A stretch of 64,000 bases of DNA from assembly GCA_965261925.1 (NCBI GenBank), contig OZ253486.1, positions 3,782,001-3,846,000 on the forward strand, read 5' to 3'. The DNA is from Bin87 sp965261925. Its GTDB lineage: Bacteria > Chloroflexota > Dehalococcoidia > Lucifugimonadales > UBA3495. Below are positions 41,859-50,593 of this stretch, piece after piece. Under the pieces are notes generated by a model. It made no database searches, was not told the DNA's origin, and worked only from the letters and a program-made list of their open reading frames with translations. Each line of letters begins with the position of its first letter. The stretch's first letter is position 1. A program made the translations under genes and the position numbers.

Positions 41859-43406
41859 TTGAATTTGATCAAAAAGCTGTTCGGAGCGCCCGCTGAGTTC
41901 CGATCGGCAGACGCTTACTTCGACAGGGGCGTAGCCCACGCCAGCAGACGGAAGTACGACTGGGCAATCGCAGACTTCGATGCGGCTATCGACATTGATT
42001 CAGATCATGGCATGGCATATCTCAGGCGTGGCCTTGCGTACGCTGCCAAAGATCAGTACGGACAAGCCATTGCCGATTTCAATGTCGGTATCCGTCTCAA
42101 CCCGACCAGCCATTCCGCCTACCGGTACCGGGGCATTGCTTATTCCGCCTTGAAAGAGTACGGGCTGGCCATAGCCGATTTCAGTTCTGCCATCCAACTT
42201 AACCCACAGGATGAAGACTCTTATCGAAATCGGGGCGAAGCTTACAGCGCCCTCGGAGAGCAGGAGCGGGCTATAGCCGACCTCAACTTGGCGCTCCGTC
42301 TCGATCCTGATGACTGGTATGCCCGGATATTATTGGACGAGGGTCGCGAACGACAGCGCAACCTCGTTCAGACGACCGGAGCCGCTGAGTCATACTTCGA
42401 TTGGGGCTGCGATAACCTCTGGAACGGGAATTATGGTCAGGCGATTTCGGATTTTACCGCTGCCATCAGGCTTCATCCTCAACACGCGGCTTCCTATGGC
42501 AATCGAGGTCTCGTTTATGCCCGCGCAGGGGAATTTGACCTGGCGATTGCCGATTTCACCGCGGTCATCACTCTGATTCCGGCAGATCCCTGTGCCCGCC
42601 TCAACCGGGGACGCGCTTACGAACACCTCGAGGAATACGGCCGGGCCATTTCCGATTACAACTCTGCAATCCAATTGGCTCCCGATTACGCCGACGCGTA
42701 TTTCAACCGTGGTAACTTATTCGTGCGCATAGGGGAGTTTGAGCGAGCTATTGCAGATTACGATGCCGCCATCCACCTCAACCCGGAGGATGCTGCCGCC
42801 TACCGCAATCGGGACCTGGCCCGCGCCGACAGAGGGCGATTTGACCGAGCCGTGGCCAGCTATGATGTTGACGCCCGGGATAACCCACAGGATGCCATCT
42901 CTCACGTCAATCGGGGTCTCGATCACTTTCACGATGGCGCATACCAGTTGGCCATTAGAAGCTATGACGCAGCCATTCGCCTGGATCCGGGAATGTATCT
43001 GGCATACCTCAGTCGGGGTATTGCCTGGCTATGCCAACGGGAATACCAACAAGCCATTGCGGACTTCGGCGCCGCCCTTCGCCTCAATCCCGACGATGGC
43101 AAGATTCACCTCAACCGAGGAAATGCGTACCGGAGCATATGTGAGTACGACCGTGCCATCGCGGACTTCGGCGCTGCCATCAGTCTTGATCCTGACGATG
43201 CCGAAGCCTTCCTCAACAGGGGTCTCACATACGCGTACAAAATGGAGTATGACAACGCGGTCGCAGATTACGACACAGTCATTCGCCTGAAACCGGGAAA
43301 CGCTCTAGCGTACCGCGGCCGGAGCGCGGCTTACCAGGCCCAAGGCGAGGTTCACCTGGCCAGCGCTGATCTCGAAATGGCCCGTCAGTTGGAGAGCAGT
43401 TTTTAG
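41859..43406 (+). CDS. Tetratricopeptide-repeat protein
   Basis: The likely start is TTG 41859 with GGAG nine bases upstream; an upstream TTG at 41808 is possible. After a short basic N-terminus (NLIKKLFGAPAEFRS) the protein consists of about 13 TPR units of 34 residues, each like AYFNRGNLFVRIGEFERAIA with closing ADYDAAIHLNPEDA. It has no signal peptide, so it probably acts as a cytoplasmic scaffold. One unit (near residue 330) has lost the central consensus. The partner is unknown. Confidence 0.85.
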   Translation: MNLIKKLFGAPAEFRSADAYFDRGVAHASRRKYDWAIADFDAAIDIDSDHGMAYLRRGLAYAAKDQYGQAIADFNVGIRLNPTSHSAYRYRGIAYSALKEYGLAIADFSSAIQLNPQDEDSYRNRGEAYSALGEQERAIADLNLALRLDPDDWYARILLDEGRERQRNLVQTTGAAESYFDWGCDNLWNGNYGQAISDFTAAIRLHPQHAASYGNRGLVYARAGEFDLAIADFTAVITLIPADPCARLNRGRAYEHLEEYGRAISDYNSAIQLAPDYADAYFNRGNLFVRIGEFERAIADYDAAIHLNPEDAAAYRNRDLARADRGRFDRAVASYDVDARDNPQDAISHVNRGLDHFHDGAYQLAIRSYDAAIRLDPGMYLAYLSRGIAWLCQREYQQAIADFGAALRLNPDDGKIHLNRGNAYRSICEYDRAIADFGAAISLDPDDAEAFLNRGLTYAYKMEYDNAVADYDTVIRLKPGNALAYRGRSAAYQAQGEVHLASADLEMARQLESSF

Positions 43407-43559
43407 CAGGACTCCCCACCAATCGAGATCGTCACCCGGCAATCGGCACGCTGGAAGGCGCGTGCGTAGTGTGATCTCGAGTTTAGGACAAGTGCGCCCG
43501 TTGGTACCCCAGTCGGGCCGCGCTCCGCTTATCGGGTCGATTCCGGTAGGGGGCAGAAT

Positions 43560-43971
43560 CGTACGATAAGGGGAATGGCGTCGGTTGAGTGTGCGGTAGA
43601 CGGTTGGTCTTGATACGGAGAAGAACTCGGCGAGATCGCTGACGGAATACTCGCCGGTGGCATGCATGCGGCAGAGTTCCCGCTGCTATCGGTCGGACAG
43701 TTTGGGCTGCTTGCCGCGCCATTTGCCCCTGGCGCGGGCGATGGCCATGCCCTCGCGGGTGCGAATGCGGATGAGATCGACCCCGAACTCGGCGAAGGTG
43801 GCGAGGATATTGAAGAACATCTTGCCGATGGGATCGTCCGGGTCGTAGAGCGTCCGGTCGAGGGCGAGACTCACGCCTCGTCCCTGAAGCTGATCAGCGA
43901 TGGCGAGGGCATCCGGAACGGACTTGGCGGTCGGTGGGATAGCGCGCGTATCCGATGAGGGTTGCCGTCAT
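43560..43971 (-). pseudogene. Serine resolvase with internal deletion and nonsense codon
   Basis: The start ATG 43971 (TATLIGYARYPTDRQ) begins like a Tn3-type resolvase, but the next ~60 residues of the catalytic domain are missing and the frame changes. Homology resumes at KSVPDALAIADQLQGRGVSL, DPDDPIGKMFFNILATFAEF and REGMAIARARGKWRGKQPKL. A TAG replaces Gln just before the DNA-binding part (RELCRMHATGEYSVSDLAEF, SVSRPTVYRTLNRR). Confidence 0.85.
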
Positions 43972-44534
43972 GGGGGAAGTGTACGAATAGGGTCCGCATC
44001 CGCAATGGTTTCCGTACCATTCATATGAGACGCTGCTGGCTCCGGCTGGGCGGAGGTCGGAGCGGTGGGCTGGGCCGTCCGCTGGACGCTCCCCTTACGG
44101 ACGGCGCCGCGCTTGACGGTCGAGCCCCAAGCTCCTGGCCCACATCTCACTGCTTGGGTGAGGCCAGATCCTGCTCACCGGCGAATACCGGCGGCCAAAA
44201 CGCCGATAGCGACCTTAGCGTACGATTCTGCCTACTACCAGAATCGACCCAGAGAGCCTCATGATAGATAGAAGGTGTCTTGCCCCGTTGAGACCATCCG
44301 AGACCCACGGATGCAAGAGGAACCCCCACCGAAGCGTTCCCTGACGCGGTCGAATACTCGCTGGAACCCACTCCATAAACTTCTTACGGGGAGACCATTG
44401 CAGATCAGGCTGACGCTGCGGAACATCAGCGGTCAACCGGTAGCCCAAGATTAGCCGGTGACCGATGGTCGTGATGCTGGCGTTCGGCCTCGGCGCCTTG
44501 TGCATGGCTCACGGCGTGCCGTACCATTGAGAAT
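43972..44534. other. Intergenic stretch, nothing recognised
   Basis: Over 560 bases between the resolvase relic and hen1 I find no supportable gene, strong hairpin or repeat. Short minus-strand frames here are Arg/Ser-rich and without ribosome-binding sites. Confidence 0.4.
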
Positions 44535-45935
44535 ATGCTGCTCACCATCTCCACCACGCATCGCCCTGCAACGGACCTCGGCTACCTGCTGCACAAGAAC
44601 CCCGGGCGATTCCAGTCGTTCACGCTGCCCTTCGGCCGGGCCGACGTGTTCTATCCGGTGGCGGAGGCGGAGCGCTGCACCGCCGCCCTGCTGCTGGATA
44701 TCGACCCGGTGGGTCTGGTGCGTTCCAAAGCCGGCGCGTCCAACTCCGCCGGCTGGCTGCAGCAGTACGTAAACGACCGCCCCTACGTCGCATCGTCCTA
44801 CCTCAGCGTGGCGATCGCCTCGGTGTTCAACAGCGCCCTGGCCGGCAACAGCAGGGAACGGCCGGAATTGGCAAAACAGGCGATCCCCCTGGAAGCCCAA
44901 CTGCCCACGCTGCCGTCGCGGGAGGGAGCCGGGCTGATACGCCAGCTGTTTGAACCCTTGGGCTACGCGGTTGAGATCCAGGAACACCCGCTGGATGTCG
45001 ACTTCCCCGAGTGGGGCGCCAGCCCATGCTTCGGCGTGAGCCTCAAGGGAACGGTCAGGCTGCAGGACCTGTTGGCGCACCTGTACGTGCTGCTGCCGGT
45101 GCTCGATGACGCCAAGCACTACTGGGTGGGCGACGACGAGGTCGAGAAGCTGCTGCGGTTCGGCGCGGGATGGCTGGGCGACCATCCACACCAGGAATTG
45201 ATCTCCACCCGATACCTCAAGCGCCAGCGCAGCCTGGTGCGCCAGGCGCTGTCCCAACTGTCCGATGACGGCCATGCCGACCCCGATGCTGCCGGCGAAC
45301 GCCACCAGCAAGATGAGGAGCGGCTTGAAAGTCCTCTCCGATTGGGAGAACAGCGTATCCAGGCGGTGCTCGCCGCCCTGCGGGAGGTCGGCGCGACCAC
45401 GGTGCTGGACCTGGGATGCGGGGAAGGCAACCTGTTGCGCGAGCTGCTCGGAGAACCAGCGTTTCGCTCCATCACCGGCGTGGACGTGTCGCACCGCGCG
45501 CTGGAAACGGCCCACGCCCGCCTGCGCCTGGACACCCTGCCCGCCGCGCAGAGGGAGAGGATTACGCTGCTCCACGGATCGCTCACCTATCAGGACCGGC
45601 GGTTGGCTGGTTACGACGCGGCCGTGGGCATGGAGGTCATCGAGCATATCGACCCGCCCCGGCTGGAAGCGTTCGAGGCCGTCGTGTTCGGCGAGGCGCA
45701 ACCCGGCGCGGTGATCATCACCACGCCCAACTCCGAATACAACGCGCTGTTTGAAAACCTGCCGCCCGGCGAGTTCCGGCACCGGGACCACCGCTTCGAG
45801 TGGACCCGTCAGGAATTTCACGCCTGGGCCGGTGGAGTGGCGGAACGACGACGCTACGACGTGCGTTTCCAGGACATCGGCCCCGAGCATCCCACCCACG
45901 GCGCACCGACACAGATGGGGGTCTTCACCCGATGA
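44535..45935 (+). CDS. hen1: Bacterial Hen1 RNA 3'-terminal 2'-O-methyltransferase
   Basis: This 466-residue protein has the two-part structure of bacterial Hen1. The N-terminal domain (residues 1-~240: LLTISTTHRPATDLGYLLHK, QYVNDRPYVASSYLSVAIAS, YLKRQRSLVRQALSQL) supports Pnkp ligase activity in characterised homologues. The C-terminal methyltransferase (from ~285: TVLDLGCGEGNLLRELLG, then GMEVIEHIDPPRLEAFEAVV and FRHRDHRFEWTRQEFHAWA) marks the 3' end at a repair junction. Its EVIEH, HRDH and HRFEW motifs are the metal-binding His/Glu signature of Hen1 enzymes. The stop overlaps the pnkp start (ATGA). Confidence 0.94.
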   Translation: MLLTISTTHRPATDLGYLLHKNPGRFQSFTLPFGRADVFYPVAEAERCTAALLLDIDPVGLVRSKAGASNSAGWLQQYVNDRPYVASSYLSVAIASVFNSALAGNSRERPELAKQAIPLEAQLPTLPSREGAGLIRQLFEPLGYAVEIQEHPLDVDFPEWGASPCFGVSLKGTVRLQDLLAHLYVLLPVLDDAKHYWVGDDEVEKLLRFGAGWLGDHPHQELISTRYLKRQRSLVRQALSQLSDDGHADPDAAGERHQQDEERLESPLRLGEQRIQAVLAALREVGATTVLDLGCGEGNLLRELLGEPAFRSITGVDVSHRALETAHARLRLDTLPAAQRERITLLHGSLTYQDRRLAGYDAAVGMEVIEHIDPPRLEAFEAVVFGEAQPGAVIITTPNSEYNALFENLPPGEFRHRDHRFEWTRQEFHAWAGGVAERRRYDVRFQDIGPEHPTHGAPTQMGVFTR

Positions 45936-48499
45936 ACCTGGAGATCCCCGAACTGTGCCTGGTCGCGCTGGTCGGGCCGTCGGGCTCGGGCAAGTCCACC
46001 TTTGCGGCCCGGCACTTTAAACCCACCGAGGTAGTGTCTTCCGACGTCTGTCGCGCCATGGTGTCCGACGATCCCAATGATCAGGCAGCGACACCCGATG
46101 CCTTCGCGCTGCTGAATTTCATCGCCTCCACCCGCCTGCGCGCCGGACGCCTCACGGTGGTCGATGCCACCAGCGTGCAGCCCCAGGCCCGCAAATCGCT
46201 GGTCGAACTGGCCCGCGAGCACGACTGCCTTCCGGTGGCCATCGTGTTGAACATGCCGGAGTCCATTTGTTTGGCCCGCAACCGGGGACGCGACGACCGC
46301 AACTTTGGCGATCACGTCGTGCGCCGGCAGGCGCAGCAGTTGCGCCGTTCCATGCGGGGACTGCGACGCGAGGGATTCCGTTACATCTACGTGCTCGATT
46401 CTCCCGAAGACGTGGAAGCGGCCAGCATCGCGCGGGTGCCGTCGTGGACCAACCGTCAGCACGAGACGGGGCCTTTCGACATCATCGGCGACGTACACGG
46501 CTGTTTTGATGAACTGGTCGCGCTGCTGGAAAGCCTGGGATACCGGATCAAACCTCCAAACGCCGAGGGCAATGGTTACGCGGTGGCCCACCCGGAGGGA
46601 CGCAAGGCCGTCTTCGTCGGCGACCTGGTGGACCGCGGCCCCGGCGTCGTCAACGTGCTGAAGCTGGTGATGTCAATGGTGGCGAATGGCACGGCGCTGT
46701 GCGTCGCCGGCAACCACGAATCCAAGCTGGTCCGCAAGCTGAAGGGGCGAAACGTGCAGGTGTCGCACGGTCTCGCTGAGTCCCTGGCGCAGCTGCAGCT
46801 AGAACCGCCGGAATTCCAGCAGCAGGCCACCCAGTTCATGGACGGCCTGATCAGTCATTACGTCCTGGACGACGGCAACCTCGTGGTGGCCCACGCGGGG
46901 ATGAAAGAAGAGTACCAGGGGCGGGCGTCCGGACGGGTCCGGGACTTCTGCCTGTACGGCGAAACCACCGGCGAGACGGACGAATGGGGCCTTCCCGTAC
47001 GCGCCGACTGGGCCGCCGGCTATCGCGGGAACGCCACGGTGGTTTATGGACACACTCCGGTGGCGGAACCAACGTGGTTGAACCGCACCATCAACGTTGA
47101 TACCGGCTGCGTCTTCGGTGGCCGGCTCACCGCGCTGCGCTATCCCGAGAACGAGCTGGTGTCGGTTCCGGCGGCGCGGGTCTATTACGAGCCGGTGCGA
47201 CCCCTTAGCGGTGATACCGAGGACGCAGGCCGGGTTACCGCAACGAATGACCGGGCCGCCAACCTGCTGGACATCGACGACGTGATGGGCAAACGCGTGG
47301 TGTCAACCCGGCTCCGGGGCAATGTCACCGTCCGGGAGGAGCAAGCTGCCGCGGCCCTGGAAGTGATGAGCCGGTTCGCCCTGGATCCCCGGTGGCTGGT
47401 GTACCTGCCGCCCACGATCTCCCCTTGTGAAACCAGCAAGCTGCCCGACCTTCTGGAACACCCCGCCGATGTTTTCAACTACTACCGCAACAATGATGTC
47501 TCCAGCGTCATCTGCCAGGAGAAGCACATGGGGTCGCGCGCCGTCGTGGTGGTGGGCCGTGACGCCGAAGCCATCGAGCGGCGTTTCGGCATCGCCAGCG
47601 ACAGCGCCGGCACCTGCTACACCCGAACGGGGCGCAGGTTCTTCGAAGACCTCGCACTCGAAGCACAGTTCCTGGAACGGGTCCGCGGGGCCTGCACCGC
47701 ATCCGGCCTTTGGGAAGAACTGGGGACCGACTGGGTGGTGTTGGACTGCGAGCTGATGCCGTGGTCGATTAAGGCCCAGGAGTTGTTGGTGGAGCAATAC
47801 GCGCCGGTGGGCGCGTCAGCGAGTGCCGGCCTGTCGGCGGCCCAAACGCTGTTGCGGCAGGCGGCGGAGCGGGGAGTTGACACGGGCGAATCCTCGGCAT
47901 CAATCGACGAGCGGCTCCGCGTGGCGCAACTGTATCGTGATGCCTACGCCCGGTACTGCTGGCCGGTAGCCTCGCTGGATGACGTCAAGCTCGCGCCGTT
48001 CCATCTGCTGGCCCGCGAGGGAGCGGTCCATTCCGACAGGGACCACCTCTGGCACCTGGACATGGCCGCGCGCCTGCGACGGGCTGACCCCGAGTTGTTC
48101 CGCGAGACCGACCATCGGGTCGTGAACCTGGGCAGCGGCGATGAGGATGACGCCGTGCGCTGGTGGGAGGAGCTCACCGGCATCGGCGGGGAGGGCATGG
48201 TGGTCAAACCCACGAATTTCATCGCCACCGGCCAGAGGGGTTTGGTGCAGCCCGCGATGAAGTGCCGGGGCAGCGAGTACCTGCGCATCATCTACGGTCC
48301 CGAGTACACATTGACCGGCAACCTGGAGCGGCTGCGGAGTCGCGGCCTTTCCGCCAAGCGGTCGCTGGCTCTGCGGGAGTTTGCGCTGGGCCTGGAGGGC
48401 CTGCAGCGGTTCGTTGATCGGGAGCCGCTCTACCGCGTCCACGAGTGTGCGTTTGCTGTGCTCGCCCTGGAAAGCGAGCCCGTTGACCCGAGACTGTAA
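45932..48499 (+). CDS. pnkp: Bacterial polynucleotide kinase-phosphatase-ligase (Pnkp)
   Basis: ATG 45932, overlapping the hen1 stop, gives 855 residues. Three modules are visible. The 5' kinase has Walker A GPSGSGKST (15-23) and SSDVCR (Asp38). The metallophosphatase has GDVHG (186-190), GDLVDRG (230-236) and GNHE (260-263). The adenylyltransferase has its nucleotidyl Lys531 in EKHMGSR and later GEGMVVKPTNF. With Hen1 it repairs RNAs cut by ribotoxins. All catalytic motifs are intact. The upstream in-frame reading from 45800 lies within hen1 and is not a start. No obvious trigger toxin is adjacent. Confidence 0.95.
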   Translation: MNLEIPELCLVALVGPSGSGKSTFAARHFKPTEVVSSDVCRAMVSDDPNDQAATPDAFALLNFIASTRLRAGRLTVVDATSVQPQARKSLVELAREHDCLPVAIVLNMPESICLARNRGRDDRNFGDHVVRRQAQQLRRSMRGLRREGFRYIYVLDSPEDVEAASIARVPSWTNRQHETGPFDIIGDVHGCFDELVALLESLGYRIKPPNAEGNGYAVAHPEGRKAVFVGDLVDRGPGVVNVLKLVMSMVANGTALCVAGNHESKLVRKLKGRNVQVSHGLAESLAQLQLEPPEFQQQATQFMDGLISHYVLDDGNLVVAHAGMKEEYQGRASGRVRDFCLYGETTGETDEWGLPVRADWAAGYRGNATVVYGHTPVAEPTWLNRTINVDTGCVFGGRLTALRYPENELVSVPAARVYYEPVRPLSGDTEDAGRVTATNDRAANLLDIDDVMGKRVVSTRLRGNVTVREEQAAAALEVMSRFALDPRWLVYLPPTISPCETSKLPDLLEHPADVFNYYRNNDVSSVICQEKHMGSRAVVVVGRDAEAIERRFGIASDSAGTCYTRTGRRFFEDLALEAQFLERVRGACTASGLWEELGTDWVVLDCELMPWSIKAQELLVEQYAPVGASASAGLSAAQTLLRQAAERGVDTGESSASIDERLRVAQLYRDAYARYCWPVASLDDVKLAPFHLLAREGAVHSDRDHLWHLDMAARLRRADPELFRETDHRVVNLGSGDEDDAVRWWEELTGIGGEGMVVKPTNFIATGQRGLVQPAMKCRGSEYLRIIYGPEYTLTGNLERLRSRGLSAKRSLALREFALGLEGLQRFVDREPLYRVHECAFAVLALESEPVDPRL

Positions 48500-48575
48500 A
48501 TCGCCCGCGCCCAGTTGCGGCAACTCCGAGCAGTCACCCACGACTGGAGAGGATCAGCTTTGCTGATCGAAAACC

Positions 48576-49514
48576 ATGCCAGACCTACCGACACGTACCC
48601 TGGGCCGCACCGGCCTGAACGTCACCACCCTGGGATTCGGCGCGCTTGAGTTGCGGGGGATGGTGGCGGGTGTGGGCCGGCCATTGTCGCCAAGTCAACC
48701 CGCCGAAATCCTGAACGCCGTGCTCAATGCCGGCGTCAACTATATCGACATCGCCGTCGACTACGGGGAGGCGGAGGAGCACATCGGACGGCACATTTCA
48801 CAACGACGGTCCGAGTTTTACCTGGCCAGCAAATGTGGATGTCCTCTGGATAACGCCGGGTTCCGGCCGGAGGAGCGCACCAGGTTCGGCGTTCCCCTGC
48901 CGCGATTCCACGACTACAGCAGGGTCAGCATCGTCGACGCCTGCCACCAGAGCCTCAGGCGGATGCGGACCGACTATCTCGACATTGTCCAGTTTCACTT
49001 CAGTCCGGCCCGGGAGGTTCTGGAACAGGAAGACGCCATCGAAACGCTTGAGGGACTGCGCCGTGAGGGCAAGATCCGCTACCTTGGTTGTTCCTCGATC
49101 CTGCCCAACATCTTTGACCACATGGAGATGGGCGTATTCGACGTATTGCAGGTCCCCTATTCGATCCTGCAGCCGGAACATTCCGAGGTGATCGCGCAGG
49201 CAGCCTCGGCAGGACTGGGCGTTGTCATCCGGGGCGGCGTTGCGCGTGGAGAACCGGGCGCAGGCCACGGGTCTGCCTCGGTGTGGGACCGATGGGAGCA
49301 GGCCGAACTGGACGACCTGCTGGAGGGAATGACCGCCACCGAGTTTCTGCTCCGCGCCACCATCTCCAACCCGCACGCACACACCACAATCGTAGGCACC
49401 CTCAATCCCGCTCACCTGCACGAGAACGTTGACGCGGCGCGCAAAGGCCCATTGCCGGCTGACGTACTGGAGGAGGCCCAACATCGCCTGGAGTCCGTTC
49501 CGGACGGCCAGTAA
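48576..49514 (+). CDS. Aldo/keto reductase
   Basis: The 312-residue TIM-barrel enzyme shows the AKR tetrad: Asp and Tyr in YIDIAVDYGEAEEHIG, Lys in YLASKCGCPL and His in DIVQFHFSPAR. The N-terminal RTLGRTGLNVTTLGFGALEL and C-terminal HTTIVGTLNPAHLHENVDAA (NADPH-binding) complete the fold. The substrate is unknown. GATCAGC-TTT-GCTGATC (48552-48568) forms a small hairpin between a GGAGAGG and the ATG, which may bring the ribosome site closer. Confidence 0.9.
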   Translation: MPDLPTRTLGRTGLNVTTLGFGALELRGMVAGVGRPLSPSQPAEILNAVLNAGVNYIDIAVDYGEAEEHIGRHISQRRSEFYLASKCGCPLDNAGFRPEERTRFGVPLPRFHDYSRVSIVDACHQSLRRMRTDYLDIVQFHFSPAREVLEQEDAIETLEGLRREGKIRYLGCSSILPNIFDHMEMGVFDVLQVPYSILQPEHSEVIAQAASAGLGVVIRGGVARGEPGAGHGSASVWDRWEQAELDDLLEGMTATEFLLRATISNPHAHTTIVGTLNPAHLHENVDAARKGPLPADVLEEAQHRLESVPDGQ

Positions 49515-49660
49515 TCCGCCATCGCACAGGCGATCTTCAGGTGCCTATCAACCTTCCGCTCCCGGTCCTGCGATTGCCGCTCGCGTCGGGCTATCGCGCT
49601 GGGTGCAGCCATTTGTGGATGGCCGCCAGTAAAGGGGTAATGGCCACTCCAGCGCATGAC

Positions 49661-50443
49661 TCAGCAAGGAGCGCTCTTGGGTTGTGCTGGACGCAGTCGC
49701 AGCTCCCGGAGCGTTGCGTCGTCGAACGGGTTGTCGCCGGACTCCAGCGCGCTGATCCACGACTCCCGGCTGGGACCGTAGTTGGTACGGCAGGTCGGTT
49801 TCGCCGAGGCATCCACCCAATCCAGAAAGACCCTGAAGTCTGCGACAGCTTCATTAGCCGAACCCATCACTCCGTAAACCAGCCCGCGGCTGTCCCGCGC
49901 ACGCCCGTCCGGCTCCCGCTCCAAAGCTAGGTGACAGTAGGGCAGCGCCTCCTCCGGCCGACGCTGTACGGCCAGTTGCCAGCACAGCGCGTTGTTGATT
50001 ACCGGATTTCGGGGATCCCTTTCCAGTGCCGCCCTCAGGTCGGAGTTGGAGAGCTCCCACTCCTGTGCCTTCGAGTGCAACAGCGCTCGGTTGTAATACC
50101 CGAGTGGATTGTCGGGCGCCAAGTCTATGGCTTTGGTGAAGTCGGCCATGGCCTGTTCAACGTCCCCCTCTCCACCCCTCTGCAGCAAGGCATTGCCCCG
50201 GTTCACCCACGCCGTCGTCAGGTCAGGGTCTATTTTGATCGAGCGTTCCAGGTCCTCGAAAGCCATGTCGAGGTCGCCGTCGTGACCCCGTTCCAGGTAA
50301 ACCGCCGCCCGATTAACGAACACGCCCGGCCCCTCCTCACCAGCGTCGATGGCCCGTTCCAGATCGTCCAACGCCCGGTCCAGGTCTCCGGGCCGATCCC
50401 TGGCTATGTAGGCCGCCGCCCGGTTGAAGTATGGGGCCGCTAG
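49661..50443 (-). CDS. TPR part of an HTH-TPR protein (3' fragment, split by MITE)
   Basis: The frame is open from the MITE end at 50443 (LLAAPYFNRAAAYIARDRPG) through about five TPR-like units (RALDDLERAIDAGEEGPGVF, DLERSIKIDPDLTTAWVNRG, DFTKAIDLAPDNPLGYYNRA) to the stop at 49661. The first Met in frame is at 50371. Excising the MITE and one CTAG joins it in frame to 50598-51854. On its own it lacks a start signal. Confidence 0.75.
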   Translation of the reverse strand, partial: LAAPYFNRAAAYIARDRPGDLDRALDDLERAIDAGEEGPGVFVNRAAVYLERGHDGDLDMAFEDLERSIKIDPDLTTAWVNRGNALLQRGGEGDVEQAMADFTKAIDLAPDNPLGYYNRALLHSKAQEWELSNSDLRAALERDPRNPVINNALCWQLAVQRRPEEALPYCHLALEREPDGRARDSRGLVYGVMGSANEAVADFRVFLDWVDASAKPTCRTNYGPSRESWISALESGDNPFDDATLRELRLRPAQPKSAPC

Positions 50444-50593
50444 CAGCCTGTCCGAGAAACAATGTTCTATCCGTAAATCGTTACAATATCGAGCACTATA
50501 GTTGAATACTGAACGATATAATGAACGCTATAGTGCTTTAATCTGCGTTTTAAGACGTAAATCGTCGGACGTTCTTAATCCTCGGACAGGCTC
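50444..50593. mobile_element. 150-bp MITE with CTAG target duplication
   Basis: CAGCCTGTCCGAG (50444-50456) is inverted at CTCGGACAGGCTC (50581-50593). CTAG is duplicated at 50440-50443 and 50594-50597. The interior is AT-rich with a second inverted repeat AGCACTATAG/CTATAGTGCT. The element is non-coding and supplies the stop codon for the upstream half of the split gene. Confidence 0.88.

Noticed and set aside
44451..45899. Long open frame on the minus strand opposite hen1
   Set aside because: It is antisense to a gene with intact Hen1 motifs, has skewed composition and no family features; such mirror frames are common in GC-rich DNA.
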